The notes: generated from the letters alone by a model not told the origin. DNA of 64,000 nucleotides from Listeria cornellensis FSL F6-0969 (GCF_000525855.1 NZ_AODE01000019.1:248001-312000), one strand, 5' to 3'. Positions 20,924-30,667 are shown, counted from the first letter of the stretch. Program-made: numbers and translations.

Positions 20924-21169
20924 TTAAAATATACTCTTAACGAAATCGTCTTGAAGTTGCTCTTTGAAATAATTATCAATCGCGTCACGAATCATTTTCC
21001 AGTCGTTAAAATCAAGATTAAAACCGTGTTCCGTGTCATCATTGGAACTGTGAGAAGTTATAAATATTTTTCCGTCATCCATGGCGAAATCAAGCGTATC
21101 ATATCCGCCTGAACCACTTTCGAAATCTTCTACATACCGCATATTATCAATGTGAACGCCTTGTTTCAT
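20924..21169 (-). CDS. Hypothetical phage protein
   Basis: 81 residues (MKQGVHIDNMRYVEDFESG...), with a segment FNLDFNDWKMIRDAIDNYF. I chose this ATG because GAGGATGCGGA lies upstream and its start overlaps the previous stop (GAATGA). The longer frame has no ribosome site. No family recognised. Confidence 0.62.
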   Translation of the reverse strand: MKQGVHIDNMRYVEDFESGSGGYDTLDFAMDDGKIFITSHSSNDDTEHGFNLDFNDWKMIRDAIDNYFKEQLQDDFVKSIF

Positions 21170-21363
21170 TCCGCATCCTCCTCGCAATACCGTATTAACC
21201 ATAGACCAGGCACATTTCCATTCTGACCACACTTGTAAAATTCTAGCTCTTTTTCCAACTCGGCAACGTCCTTATCGTTTTCTATGCCGTGAAACTCCGC
21301 TCTATCTTTGCGTGCCTCTAAATCATCGTAAATCGCCTTTTCTAGCTTTTTGTCGAATTTCAT
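21166..21363 (-). CDS. Hypothetical phage protein
   Basis: 65 residues, charged, starting MKFDKKLEKAIYDDLEARKDR, probably a short helical protein. It overlaps both neighbours by 4 bases. No function recognised. Confidence 0.6.
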   Translation of the reverse strand: MKFDKKLEKAIYDDLEARKDRAEFHGIENDKDVAELEKELEFYKCGQNGNVPGLWLIRYCEEDAE

Positions 21364-21752
21364 TCCGTCACACCTTCTTTCAATAATTCGGGGTTGTCGT
21401 GAATGTTTCCGATGATTTCAATATCACCTGTGCGTTCCCACAAATCTTCTGATACGTTTTCCCACACGTATAAAAATTTCCCTTCGTCGAACACAACAAC
21501 GCCCCAGCACTCGGTATGATCGTCCCAGCCGATATCCCCTTCAAAAATCTTGTTGCCATTTTTGTCGCGTAGTCCTGTGTACCGCATTAATTTAATATCA
21601 CTATCTTTACTCAAGATAACGGAACTATCAAAAGCTGATTCGCATTGTGAGACGAGCAAAACGATGCCATCGCTTCTTAATACAAATTCATCAATACTCA
21701 GCCATCTTTTTTCTACAACATCCCACGCTCTAAACTCAATTTCACGACTCAT
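21360..21752 (-). CDS. YopX-family phage protein
   Basis: 130 residues with the YopX pattern: EIEFRAWD, then LMRYTGLRDKNGNKIFEGDI and GNIHDNPELL near the end. The family is common in phages of Firmicutes (B. subtilis SPbeta YopX) and has no settled function. The start and stop overlap neighbouring genes. Confidence 0.85.
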   Translation of the reverse strand: MSREIEFRAWDVVEKRWLSIDEFVLRSDGIVLLVSQCESAFDSSVILSKDSDIKLMRYTGLRDKNGNKIFEGDIGWDDHTECWGVVVFDEGKFLYVWENVSEDLWERTGDIEIIGNIHDNPELLKEGVTE

Positions 21753-21995
21753 GCTCTCGCTCCTCTAACGGTGTCATGCCATAATTGAAAAGTAATTTTA
21801 ATTAGTTTTTTTCTGGTCGTTTTGTCTAATTCCTTAACTGCGGCTGCTTCCACTTGCGCAACATACGGATTATTTCGGTCTACAAAACCCATATCTGTTC
21901 CAGTTGCTGGATTTACAACGGCAATATAGTTTTCTAAAATCCACAATTCCAAACCTTCATCATGCACCGCTTTTTTTTAATTCACTTGTTTTCAT
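21749..21995 (-). CDS. Hypothetical phage protein, frame broken near its start
   Basis: About 81 residues. As written the ATG frame stops after 11 codons. Removing one base from the A/T run at about 21971-21978 joins MKTSELKKAVHDEGLELW to the downstream frame. Its start then overlaps the upstream gene's stop, as elsewhere in this operon. The protein is mixed helical and has no recognised motif. Confidence 0.62.
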
Positions 21996-22348
21996 TTTCC
22001 TACATCCTCCTCAATAATTTCATACCCAGCCTGTTTGAATTTTCTTTTTAGAACTCTAAAAATCCCATCATGTTTGAAAACATACAGCGCTCGATGTTCA
22101 GGTTTTATGATGACTTCACCATTTGTGTGTTTGTAGTATTTCACTAAGTCACGCGGTCTCATATAGTTGTTTTCAGCTCTGATACGTTTATGGGCTTCTT
22201 CGATGGTTTCGCTATCTTTTTTCGGAAAATATTTCGGTACATAACCAGCAAAGCGCACCAGTTCGCTCATATATGCATATCCTGTCACCATATCCGCCGT
22301 ATACTGCACTGCTTCATACTCATTGACAATTGTTTGCCTAACTTTCAT
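21992..22348 (-). CDS. Hypothetical phage protein
   Basis: 118 residues starting MKVRQTIVNEYEAVQYTADM, with GGAGGGCGAGC upstream. The middle part (KKDSETIEEAHKRIRAENNYMRPRDLVKYY) is helical and basic. The longer frame lacks a ribosome site. No family recognised. Confidence 0.62.
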   Translation of the reverse strand: MKVRQTIVNEYEAVQYTADMVTGYAYMSELVRFAGYVPKYFPKKDSETIEEAHKRIRAENNYMRPRDLVKYYKHTNGEVIIKPEHRALYVFKHDGIFRVLKRKFKQAGYEIIEEDVGK

Positions 22349-22583
22349 GCTCGCCCTCCTTAATGACTTCAAATGTAATTGCTGATGTTTTCGCAACATT
22401 TATAAGCGTGCCAACTTCGTTTGGTCCTCCTGGGATAGTTACAAACCCATTTCCAGAGTTTTGGTAAATATCCTGAACCACTTCTATAACCCCATCCAAT
22501 ACATCTGTGTCCTCACTTGTGAAATCGGATGTATATTTGGATAATGTGCCATTGTCGAATAATACAGTTGCAATTAGTTTCAT
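22338..22583 (-). CDS. Hypothetical phage protein
   Basis: 81 residues starting MKLIATVLFDNGTLSKY, beta-rich. Its start overlaps the previous gene's stop (CGATGA). No motif recognised. Confidence 0.6.
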   Translation of the reverse strand: MKLIATVLFDNGTLSKYTSDFTSEDTDVLDGVIEVVQDIYQNSGNGFVTIPGGPNEVGTLINVAKTSAITFEVIKEGEHES

Positions 22584-22790
22584 CGCACATCACCATCCAT
22601 TTTTTCAATGCGTATAGTATCTATTGACTTGACAGGTATTATAGTTAGCGACTTATCGTCCATCAAACTAACGTGCCCTTGAGCGTTTAATGTACGGTAG
22701 TCTTTTTCCAATTCTTCCAGTGTTTTCGGAGTTTTACATTGGCATACTGTGCCTTTTTTTTGTGTGTACGGTTATCAGGCATTTATTCAT
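22580..22790 (-). CDS. Hypothetical phage protein with Cys pair, frame broken by an A/T run
   Basis: About 69 residues. With one base removed from the T8 run at about 22754-22761 the protein reads from MNKCLITVHTKKG through TVCQCKTPKTLEELEKDYRTLNAQG to the end. The CQC pair could bind metal. Ribosome site GGAGGGTGAAGG. The uninterrupted frame only appears after correction, so it is easy to miss. Confidence 0.6.
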
Positions 22791-22805
22791 CCTTCACCCT
22801 CCGAT

Positions 22806-23021
22806 TTACTCAGTTTTAAATAGTCGTTTTTCGCAATTAATGCAGTATGTGTACTTATGAAAAGTCTCATGGAGTCCGTCATACATGCCATCAGTTTCAA
22901 TTTCTGAACCATCAAAATTCATTCGCAAATTCACATGCCCGGTAACCGACGACCTTATAAAATAACCTTCGTCCGAATGACAATGCGGACATTCATTAAT
23001 TGGTGCTTTTTGCTCGTTCAT
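22806..23021 (-). CDS. Small zinc-ribbon protein
   Basis: 71 residues with two Cys pairs, CPHC near residue 11 and CINC near residue 61, consistent with a zinc ribbon. No DNA-binding motif beyond that. Its phage role is unknown. Confidence 0.68.
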   Translation of the reverse strand: MNEQKAPINECPHCHSDEGYFIRSSVTGHVNLRMNFDGSEIETDGMYDGLHETFHKYTYCINCEKRLFKTE

Positions 23022-23056
23022 TCTTCGTCATCCTTTCCAAACTGGTCGATTTCGAC

Positions 23057-23587
23057 CTAATTAAGTTCATCAACTGGCACTACCTCACCGCCTATAATTT
23101 CAGCTACTTTATTCGCCCTCTCTACGCTGTCGAATTTATACGCTACTTCTAACGAGCCGAGATTGTCGTTGATAGAGAATGTCGGTTGTGTGCCATCTTC
23201 GCCCCAGCTAACGAAATACAAATCGCCAATTTTCACACGAAATGCCACTGCTTTCATCATTCGTTGCTTCTCTTTTTCAAGTAACTCTAGACGTTTATCA
23301 ATATACTTCGAAAAAATATTTATTTCCGTATCTGGCTGCTGTTGTTCTATTTCAACAAATACATAAGTTTCAAATGGCAAATCTCGACTCCCCATATTCA
23401 TTTGTGAGCCATATATCTTCATTAGCATCCACATTGAAAACTTTGTGTAGCCCTCTGCATCAATATCAGGGGTACATACTCGGTGGTAAGGTTCATTTTT
23501 ATAAAAATCTATAAAATGTTGAACACCGGCATCCGTCAGTTTTACTTTGATGCCATTATTAATATTGAAGGGCTGCTCAATTTTCAT
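23057..23587 (-). CDS. Hypothetical phage protein
   Basis: 176 residues starting MKIEQPFNINNGIKVKLTD. The C-terminal ~60 residues (GDLYFVSWGEDGTQPTFSIND ... VERANKVAEIIGGEVVPV) look like a separate small domain often seen in phage early proteins. The ribosome site GATGGAGGC lies inside the end of the upstream gene. No function recognised. Confidence 0.6.
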   Translation of the reverse strand: MKIEQPFNINNGIKVKLTDAGVQHFIDFYKNEPYHRVCTPDIDAEGYTKFSMWMLMKIYGSQMNMGSRDLPFETYVFVEIEQQQPDTEINIFSKYIDKRLELLEKEKQRMMKAVAFRVKIGDLYFVSWGEDGTQPTFSINDNLGSLEVAYKFDSVERANKVAEIIGGEVVPVDELN

Positions 23588-24176
23588 GACTATTTTGCCT
23601 CCATCTGAATATTTTTTTTATGAGATCAGATATGAACATTTTCTTTCTCTTATATTTCGTCCAATCCGTCTCTGTTAGCATTTCAATAACTTTGCCTGTT
23701 TTAGGTGCTCTATGCGCGGTCATGGCGTATGTGTGAATCCTGCTAGTATGGTTATATGAATTATTTTTAATGTAATCTTTGGCTTCTTGTTTGCTTAAAA
23801 ACAATGTATTTTCAACAATATAAGCAACTTCCATAACAGGTACTATTTGATAACAACCATCTTCGTTTAACTCATTTACTTCTATCCATTCGAATAGATC
23901 GTCTAAGTCCATGTTTTGATAATCAGGCAATTCATCCAATTCCTCATGTTCTTCTAAAAACTCTATTAAATCCATCGGCTTCCCGAACTGAACACAATCA
24001 CCATCTGCATGTATATAGTGAGTTTCATCTGCATAATCGCTATCAGTCGGAAGAAATTTATAATCCATCAAAACCCAAAATCTCGGGCTTGCCTGGCTAT
24101 CTATTTCTTGTGTGCTTAGTTCTTTCTGTAAGTCAGTTAGAAATGATAAATTTTTGTCTCTATCCTTCGATGCCAT
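23577..24176 (-). CDS. Hypothetical acidic phage protein
   Basis: 199 residues starting MASKDRDKNLSFLTD with GGTGGAG upstream. The middle is strongly acidic (EFLEEHEELDELPDYQNMDLDDLFEW). The end is uncertain: a T8 run near 23620 may be overcalled, in which case the C-terminus would run in frame into the next gene. No family recognised. Confidence 0.55.
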   Translation of the reverse strand: MASKDRDKNLSFLTDLQKELSTQEIDSQASPRFWVLMDYKFLPTDSDYADETHYIHADGDCVQFGKPMDLIEFLEEHEELDELPDYQNMDLDDLFEWIEVNELNEDGCYQIVPVMEVAYIVENTLFLSKQEAKDYIKNNSYNHTSRIHTYAMTAHRAPKTGKVIEMLTETDWTKYKRKKMFISDLIKKIFRWRQNSHEN

Positions 24177-24423
24177 AGTTCTCCACCTCTCCAAAAAGCG
24201 TGTATTTGTTTTCCCATATTTTCTTACCACTATCCCAATACATGTACTTTTTCTGATTCACTCTGAATGATTTTATTTTTTTATAGCCTTGCTTCTTGGC
24301 TATAGTCTTTGCTTTTTCAATAGCGCCCTCAAATGTTCTTGCCGTTGTTTGTAACTGGATTAATTTACGACCACACTCTGGCGCTTTTCTATTTACATAC
24401 AATTCGACAATATACGCTATCAT
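24160..24423 (-). CDS. Hypothetical phage protein
   Basis: 87 residues, basic (Lys-rich KKQGYKKIKSFRVNQKKYMYW), starting MIAYIVELYVNRKAPECG. An ATG three codons earlier lies too close to the AGGGGATGGG ribosome site. No function recognised. Confidence 0.6.
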   Translation of the reverse strand: MIAYIVELYVNRKAPECGRKLIQLQTTARTFEGAIEKAKTIAKKQGYKKIKSFRVNQKKYMYWDSGKKIWENKYTLFGEVENYGIEG

Positions 24424-24435
24424 GGCACCCATCCC

Positions 24436-25255
24436 CTAAAACAACTTCGATTGAGTTGGTGTATCAACAACAAATGCTTTTCTGGCTATTTCGTTCATAT
24501 AAATTACTTCAATTCTTTTTTTGTCCGGCCTCCGTTGTCATATCAAAGTATTCTTTATGCCAACCATGTAAGGCGTTATTGTATAGATCGTTTTCGTAAC
24601 TGGACAGCCAAACGGGACCAACATGCTGCTTTAATATGTCTAAAAGTTCTTCATGATCCGGATCCGTCATTTCATTTGCGTAATGCCTATTACTCCTGGT
24701 TGATAAAGGATAAGGTGGATCAGCGTAAATAAATACATATGGCCTGTTATACCGGTCAATAAGTTTGATGGCATCCTGGTTTTCAATTTGAACACTTTTT
24801 AATCGTTCCATAATCGGCCTTATGCGACCTGGTATTGAGGACCATTGTTTTGGCGTATCTGGTGAATTTGGCGCAATGCATGATCGCCAACCAGTAATAT
24901 CGGATGTTTTGGCACCAATCGCCATCCAACACCTAATCAAGAATAAACGCGCATCCTCCAATGGGTCTGGATTTACCGTATAGCTATTTTCATATTCTTC
25001 ACGGCTAAATGGCGTTAAGTCAACCAACCTTTCTAATTCCTCCGGTTGGTCTCGAATCACACGGAATAGATTGACGACACGACCATCTAGATCATTGACG
25101 GTTTCTTTGGTTGCTGGTTCTTTTTGAAATAACATGGCTAGGCTACCGGCAAACGGCTCTAAGTAAGTATCATGTGGAGGCATTTTCTTTGCTAATATCT
25201 TAGCCATTTTTCTTTTGCTTCCTGGATAATTTAATATTGGTTTAATTTGCGACAT
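24436..25255 (-). CDS. dam: DNA adenine-N6 methyltransferase (Dam, D12 class)
   Basis: About 272 residues. N-terminal SAM motif YPGSKRKMAKIL with YLEPFAGSLAML, and catalytic DPPYPL: the D12/Dam family order. It would methylate adenine, probably protecting phage DNA from restriction. I chose MSQIKPIL as the start (GAGG 6 bases upstream). The C-terminus breaks in the A7 run near 24517; one base fewer gives GQKRIEVIYMNE, the usual family ending, and moves the stop to 24436. Confidence 0.9.
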
Positions 25256-25304
25256 ACTGAACCTCATTTCATAAGGGCGGATAAACCGCCCTCTATTTAG
25301 TTCC

Positions 25305-26021
25305 TTAAGCAATAATGTGTACGCGGCCTTCTTGGATTAAGTCATCAAGTTCACGCACTAGATATTTTTCGATGTTTTGAATGGCGATATTTTGCCATGC
25401 TCCACCATCCGCTTCAAAAAGGGCGATGCTTGGACCATCTTTCATACGCAACACAAACTTACTAATTGGCTGATCTATTTCTGAAAAAGTCCGATATGGT
25501 CTCAGGCTTACTGGGTTTGGAACCGTCACATTTTCTACTTTTGTAATGCCCGACCTTGCAACAACTGTCTGACTAGTACCATCACTTGATGTGTTACGAA
25601 CATTTTCTTCTTGGATATTTCCAACAAGTCCTAAAATAGCTGTTTTCTCGTCGCTTTCTAGGAAAAGCGCCTGCATCTTAATATTAAATGTATCACTGTC
25701 ATAAAAATGATCGAACCTAAACTCTGGAATAATAGCTTCTGCCCGCACAAACTCCTCCCGTTTACGATCATTGTTTAGTGGGCTAAATACCGAAACTTTC
25801 TCTGGTCCAAACACATGCACGACAACGGGACCTTTTAAAGCATCCACATTTGACTGTACATAGTTTACAATTCCAGTTAATGTGTGTAATTCAAATGCTG
25901 CTGCTCTAGCATCCGCTACTAGTGACAAATCACCAGTGGCATATTTACGCCCATTAATTTCTTTCACTTCTTTTTGTGCCAAATTTGCTACATATTCCAA
26001 CGCTTCTTTTTGATTACTCAT
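25305..26021 (-). CDS. Conserved phage protein, DUF2303/YfdQ-like
   Basis: 238 residues. The segments VVVHVFGPEKVSVFSPL, DTFNIKMQALF, VSLRPYRTFSEIDQPISKFVLRMKDG and ALFEADGGAW match my recollection of the YfdQ/DUF2303 family found in phage early regions. The function is not known. The frame is intact. Confidence 0.6.
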   Translation of the reverse strand: MSNQKEALEYVANLAQKEVKEINGRKYATGDLSLVADARAAAFELHTLTGIVNYVQSNVDALKGPVVVHVFGPEKVSVFSPLNNDRKREEFVRAEAIIPEFRFDHFYDSDTFNIKMQALFLESDEKTAILGLVGNIQEENVRNTSSDGTSQTVVARSGITKVENVTVPNPVSLRPYRTFSEIDQPISKFVLRMKDGPSIALFEADGGAWQNIAIQNIEKYLVRELDDLIQEGRVHIIA

Positions 26022-26060
26022 AATTTTCTGTCTCCCATTCTTATAATATATTTTGGTTGC

Positions 26061-26450
26061 TTAGGCTTTTTTCATATTGACTACGTTTTGATTTTCTGGA
26101 ATCGGTTGCCCTGTATCTGTTTTCAGCTTCATATCGTCATCCGGATCTAAAAAGGTTTGTCCTTTTTGTCCAGAGAGCAATTCTTCACCGACAACTTTAC
26201 CGGCATCTTCTCCAAATACAACACGGGTAGTCAGCGCTTTGGCTGGTTGTAATGTTGACTTCGCCTGGATGTCCACATTCGCCATATCGCGTTCTTCATT
26301 CCCTTTAACTGTCACCGTCACCGTTATTTTTCTGGCTTTAAGTGGGTCCGTGTTAGGATCATTAATGTTTTCTAACACTTTGTCTAATTCTTCGGCGAAT
26401 CGTTCCTGAACCGCTCCACCTGCCATACCTGATAGATTGATTGTACTCAT
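26061..26450 (-). CDS. Conserved phage protein (often labelled replication terminator)
   Basis: About 129 residues. STINLSGMAGGAVQERFAEELDKVLENINDPNTD and ARKITVTVTVKGNEERD match a phage family that databases often call 'replication terminator protein'; that label is not experimentally supported to my knowledge. The start MSTINL lies 6 bases after GGAGG and overlaps the upstream region. Confidence 0.62.
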   Translation of the reverse strand: MSTINLSGMAGGAVQERFAEELDKVLENINDPNTDPLKARKITVTVTVKGNEERDMANVDIQAKSTLQPAKALTTRVVFGEDAGKVVGEELLSGQKGQTFLDPDDDMKLKTDTGQPIPENQNVVNMKKA

Positions 26451-26460
26451 GTTCATCCTC

Positions 26461-27216
26461 CTAATTTTCGTCAATATCTATATAAAAGCCTGAAACTGGC
26501 TGTGTTTTTATGCGGCATTCTTTGAGTCCTTTTTCATTTAATTTAATGGCCCCAACCTTGTGCATGGAACTAAATTTATTCCATCCGATTTGATGTACTA
26601 AGTTGTGCATTTCTCGTGATAAGCAGATAAAACGAAATTGGGTGCTGTCTACTTTATTCCGGTTACGCCCCATGCCCACCGCGTCGATATGATGAACATC
26701 TGATCCAGGTTTGCCGGTTATGGCACATTTACGATATTTCAGGCACATATACAAGAAGAACTGTATGTCTTCACCCAAAAAGCGCTCTTTTTCATGAAAT
26801 GGAACATCAAACATGAAACAAAATTCAATTAAAAAATTGATAAAATCCCTTGCTGTCGTCATATCGCTGTTTGCTAAGCTGTACGCTTCGATGTTTTTGT
26901 ATGTTGCGAAAGATTCCTTTAGTGCTGCTTCAACTGATTTACGATCATCCGCAAAACTTGGACTGACTAGCCGAAGTTCTGAACTATAATTCTCGTTATA
27001 AAAATGTCTGGTTATCTCGGTCATTATCGCGAATGCTTTTCGTCTCTGATCTGCCGATATTTTTCGATTATCAAAAAATTCAATGCCGACCTGTGGTGCA
27101 ATTCCCGCTGTATGACGTGATATTATCGCTGGGCTTACTTTTTCATCGATATCAAGTATTAGTCTCGTATGATTATCTGGATAAGTAATGGATTTAATCG
27201 TTCCTACAAATTCCAT
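26461..27216 (-). CDS. Putative HNH nuclease
   Basis: 251 residues. The C-terminal third has an HNH-type pattern: CAITGKPGSDVHHIDAVGMGRNRNKVDS, then RFICLSREMHNLVHQIG. The N-terminal ~150 residues resemble phage HNHc proteins placed among replication and recombination genes. The start overlaps the upstream stop (TAATG). Substrate unknown. Confidence 0.75.
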   Translation of the reverse strand: MEFVGTIKSITYPDNHTRLILDIDEKVSPAIISRHTAGIAPQVGIEFFDNRKISADQRRKAFAIMTEITRHFYNENYSSELRLVSPSFADDRKSVEAALKESFATYKNIEAYSLANSDMTTARDFINFLIEFCFMFDVPFHEKERFLGEDIQFFLYMCLKYRKCAITGKPGSDVHHIDAVGMGRNRNKVDSTQFRFICLSREMHNLVHQIGWNKFSSMHKVGAIKLNEKGLKECRIKTQPVSGFYIDIDEN

Positions 27217-27741
27217 TAGTACTTACCGTTATAGCCGTAATCATAGATTTTAGAGCTCAAATTGTATTTTTCTTTAAACCGTGTGATTTGAGCATTTGTG
27301 GCACCTAATCTGGCTGCTATTTTTTTTATCAGATAAACCATCCTGTTTGTATGCCAGATACTCGGCAATCGTCATGGTAAGTGGTTTTGATTCTGCCCTA
27401 AAAAGTCCTTGTTCCTTTTTCCAACGGCTCAATTCCTTTTTGGGTATCGCCCACATTTCGCTAATTTGTGTGTCTGTCCACATTTCTTCTAAATCCAAAT
27501 ACTCATCAACGGTTCGTGATGAGAGAGCCGGAACTTCTTCCCCTGGCTCAGGGCTGAGTTTATTTTGAACTTCATTCAATTCGTTGCCTAATGCTTTTAT
27601 TTGATCGCACACTTCGCATCCTTTGATTTTGCAATTTTGGAAGCTCCGTTTATCATTTTGCTGTTTATCGTGCAAATCAAGCAGTGTATTGATTCGCTCA
27701 ATTATCACTTTCGCCTTTTCCCTTCGTCGTTCTCGTATCAT
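27216..27741 (-). CDS. Putative DNA-binding phage protein with two HTH-like segments
   Basis: About 175 residues. The N-terminus is basic and holds CKIKGCEVC, a possible metal site. Two helix-turn-helix-like stretches follow: DTQISEMWAIPKKELSRWKKE, and, after removing one base in the T8 run near 27321-27328, LSDKKIAARLGATNAQITRF. The corrected end KYNLSSKIYDYGYNGKY overlaps the HNH start. The role is not known. Confidence 0.62.
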
Positions 27742-27750
27742 GTCGCCACC

Positions 27751-27906
27751 TCACTTTATAATTTTTCGTGTCCGTTTATCCAAATATCGATGCACCAAAT
27801 GCATTTCTTCACTGGTATTTTTATAGATGAACCAATTATCGGGATTTATTCCGTTTTCTTTAATAAAAATGGACTGCTTTTTATTCGGCTTCTTTCCTGA
27901 TTTCAT
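27751..27906 (-). CDS. Small basic phage protein (DUF6906-like)
   Basis: 51 residues: MKSGKKPNKKQSIFIKENG, then INPDNWFIYKNTSEEMHLVHR. This matches a short phage family with the NPDNW motif. I reject the longer frame upstream because it runs across the zinc-finger gene; GGAGAACGC lies before this ATG. Function unknown. Confidence 0.68.
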   Translation of the reverse strand: MKSGKKPNKKQSIFIKENGINPDNWFIYKNTSEEMHLVHRYLDKRTRKIIK

Positions 27907-28099
27907 TTGCTGCGTTCTCCTTTTCTTGTTTCCAATTTTTATAGATTGTTCGGATGACGTAGTTCCCACCACAAAAGCGGCAATAAGAGGAATTATGCGC
28001 CTCTCTCGTCGGTGGCGTATTGCCACACTCAGCACACTTGTATTTTCGGGGACCATACTTTTTCACCGTCCCGGATTTTGTAAAGATGCTTTCAAACAT
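27881..28099 (-). CDS. Small zinc-finger phage protein
   Basis: 72 residues with CAEC and CRFC pairs spaced 18 apart, suggesting one zinc ribbon, and a charged C-terminal helix. It starts at the helicase stop (overlap of one base) and overlaps the next small gene by 26 bases. Confidence 0.7.
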   Translation of the reverse strand: MFESIFTKSGTVKKYGPRKYKCAECGNTPPTREAHNSSYCRFCGGNYVIRTIYKNWKQEKENAANEIRKEAE

Positions 28100-29409
28100 T
28101 AATTTGCCTCCGCGAGTCGTATTTCGAGATTAACAAACTTACTGTACTCTTTTACAAAGGCAAGTTGGATGGTTCCAGTTGCACCGTTTCGATTTTTAGC
28201 AATGATGATTTCGACTAAGCCATCATCGGATTCACGATCATAATAATCCTCGCGGTAAAGTAACATGACGACATCCGCATCCTGCTCAATACTACCGGAG
28301 TCTCGCAAATCGGATAACATCGGCCGTTTATCTTGTCTTGTTTCAACGCCTCTCGAAAGTTGTGACAGCAGTATGATAGTCACATTGTATTTTTTACATA
28401 GCAACTTCAAGCCCTTTGTTATTTGCGCAATCGCTAAATCATGCCTCAGCTTCATATCAAGGTCCATTAACCCTAAATAATCAATAACAATGACGTGCTT
28501 ATCCACCTTGCCAGTCGCACGAACTTCTTTTATTCGGCTCTCAACGTCCCGCACGCCAACATTACTCTTATCTTCGATATGCAAATCTAAGCTACCTAAA
28601 ACACCTTGTACCTGAACAATTCGATTTTTTACGTCTGCAGGAATACGGTATGTGTCCCGCCAATGTTCACCGCCAATATTGCCCATGTTACTAATGATTC
28701 TTTGCAATAATGCTTTTCGGGGCATTTCAATACTGAAAATATCAACTTGCTGCAGTCCCTCAGCTTCTCCGTTTTTCTTGTCTTTGTACGCCTGTTCTGC
28801 GATATTAAGCGCTACGTTCACCGCAAATGCCGTTTTACCCATTGACGGCCTACCCGCAATAACAATCAAATCTGTTGCTTTAACACCACTCGTCATGTAA
28901 TCAATACTCGGATAACCTGAGCTTAATTCACCATTTAGCGGACCTTTATCCTCAAACATGGAATTATAGATGTCGAGCATATCATCTTTTTGCGATGTAG
29001 TTTCTTCGACATGGTACGATGTGATTTCTCGCGATACCTCGACTAACTTATCAAATGTCTGTTCATCTTTCTGCGCTATATATTGCTGTGCGGCGAGTAA
29101 TACGACATGTTTCTCGTACTCTTCTAGTACAATTTTTTCGTAATATGCATAGTTGGCCGCGGTTGGGCAACTGCCAGCAAGGTTTGTCATGTAAACGACC
29201 GCTTCCGGGTTGGTTAACCTGGAATACATCGTAATGACATCTATAGCCACACCGTCTGATCGTAGTTGGTGCATCACACGGTACAACTGCTTATTTCGTG
29301 GGTCCGTAAAATGTTCTGGTAAAAGGTTCGTTACATGAATCAAATCAGGTTGTAAAAAGATAGCACCCAAAACGGCAACTTCCGCTTCATATTTTGCATT
29401 TAAGTCCAT
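28099..29409 (-). CDS. Replicative DNA helicase (DnaB-like)
   Basis: 436 residues. N-terminal DnaB domain (EAEVAVLGAIFLQPDLI, FTDPRNKQLYRVM), then the RecA-like ATPase: Walker A AGRPSMGKTA, Walker B VIVIDYLGL, motif LLSQLSRGVE and the DLRDSGSIEQDADVVM region. It unwinds DNA at the phage fork and is loaded by the G39P-like protein encoded directly upstream (TAATG overlap). Intact frame. Confidence 0.95.
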   Translation of the reverse strand: MDLNAKYEAEVAVLGAIFLQPDLIHVTNLLPEHFTDPRNKQLYRVMHQLRSDGVAIDVITMYSRLTNPEAVVYMTNLAGSCPTAANYAYYEKIVLEEYEKHVVLLAAQQYIAQKDEQTFDKLVEVSREITSYHVEETTSQKDDMLDIYNSMFEDKGPLNGELSSGYPSIDYMTSGVKATDLIVIAGRPSMGKTAFAVNVALNIAEQAYKDKKNGEAEGLQQVDIFSIEMPRKALLQRIISNMGNIGGEHWRDTYRIPADVKNRIVQVQGVLGSLDLHIEDKSNVGVRDVESRIKEVRATGKVDKHVIVIDYLGLMDLDMKLRHDLAIAQITKGLKLLCKKYNVTIILLSQLSRGVETRQDKRPMLSDLRDSGSIEQDADVVMLLYREDYYDRESDDGLVEIIIAKNRNGATGTIQLAFVKEYSKFVNLEIRLAEAN

Positions 29410-29854
29410 TATTCAATCGCCCCTTTCGCTTTCAATTGTGCGATTTGCGCTTGTGTTCTTTGTCGAGCTTCTTCTTGTTGTTTGGCATTCAGCGGGACAA
29501 TGTTTTTTGCTTTCTGCTTTTCTTGGTAGGCTTTTATTTCTCGCTTTAAGTCATCTGGTAAATCGGATTCTTCTAAACTCGGCATTGGGACTGTTTCTTG
29601 TTGATATGCTACTTGTTTATCTAAGTAGGCCTTTGTTTTCTCTACGTCACGATTAGTTCGTACAAAAAAAATTAGCCACGGTTGGTTGGAACGGCTTTGT
29701 TTGAATGTATTTTAGTAATGCCGCTTTACTGCGCATATAGTCGCCGCCTTCTAAAATTTGAATCCATGTTTCTTTTTTTTGTTTGATCCAATTCAAAGTC
29801 TTTATAAGTATCATTGATCAAGAGTAACAATTCGATGGCTTCTTTTCGGGTCAT
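29409..29854 (-). CDS. Helicase loader, G39P-like, frame broken twice
   Basis: About 148 residues. Neither half is a long open frame because the A/T runs near 29774-29781 and 29666-29673 each carry an extra base. Corrected, it reads MTRKEAIELLLLINDTYKDFE, then TVANFFVRTNRDVEK, and ends KAKGAIE. The N-terminal helical part resembles the SPP1 G39P helicase loader and inhibitor. Its place between replisome organizer and DnaB helicase supports this. Starts at 29854 after GGTGAGGA. Confidence 0.78.
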
Positions 29855-30667
29855 ATATCCTCACCTTCCTCAAGCAATAGTCGTCTGGTTGCTTCCTGCT
29901 TGCTGTTATTGGCATTTCGTTTTTGCTCTCGCTCTTTCTTTGCCTTGATAGCCAAGTCATCAAATTTATCTCGCAACTTCTCAGGAGATAAAACATTAGT
30001 CATCCAAAAATTATGTTGTTGCACCCATGTCATCAACCATTGAATTTGTTCAACGTTTCGTTTGTCCACTTCGATCATTAGCCGAATCGTATTCGCCCAT
30101 TTTTCAAAATTAGGCGGCCTTCTCTCTGGCTGATTCTCTAAGATACGATCAAAGAAGTAATAGGCAAGTTGTAAATGCTTCTCGGAAAATTTCATTTTCG
30201 GAGGTGTCTTTTTCTTCTTTACATTCTTTACATTCTTGTTTGTTGCCCTTTGGTTGCCCTCGGCTTGCCCTTCGCTTGCCCTTTGGGTGTCGTCTTGTTT
30301 GCCCTTTTCAATATCTGACACTTGATAATCGTTGTATTTGCAAATGGTTATACGGGTGTAACTGTTTGTCGTTTCGATTGCCAAAAAATCAAGTTTTTTT
30401 TAATTTATCTAATGTTGTTCTTACTTTCTTCGTTGTGACTTCTTTATCACGAGAAAACCAGTCATTTTCGATTGTTTGAACGCTCGTTATAAGCTGTCCA
30501 CGCCTTACTTCGACCTTCTCACCACGTCGTTTATCAAACCAATAATTGTCGGTATGGTTGGCCCTTAAAAGCAGTTCAATCATGATTATTTTTTGATGTA
30601 ATGACAGACAGTTATATGTGTCACTCTCAATTATTGATCGGTGTAATTTTATCCATCCCTCCATCAT
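29851..30667 (-). CDS. Phage replisome organizer (DnaD-like replication initiator)
   Basis: About 271 residues. The N-terminal winged-helix (GWIKLHRSIIESDTYNCLSLHQKIIMIELLLRANH ... RRGQLITSVQTI) is the typical replisome-organizer domain; the C-terminal helical part (KFSEKHLQLAYYFFDRILEN ... WANTIRLMIEVD) is DnaD-like. The T8 run near 30396-30403 carries an extra base; one fewer joins TLDKLKKLDFLAIETTNSYT. Start ATG 30667 lies after GGAGGGCAC. It would open the phage origin, which may lie within or beside the gene. Confidence 0.85.
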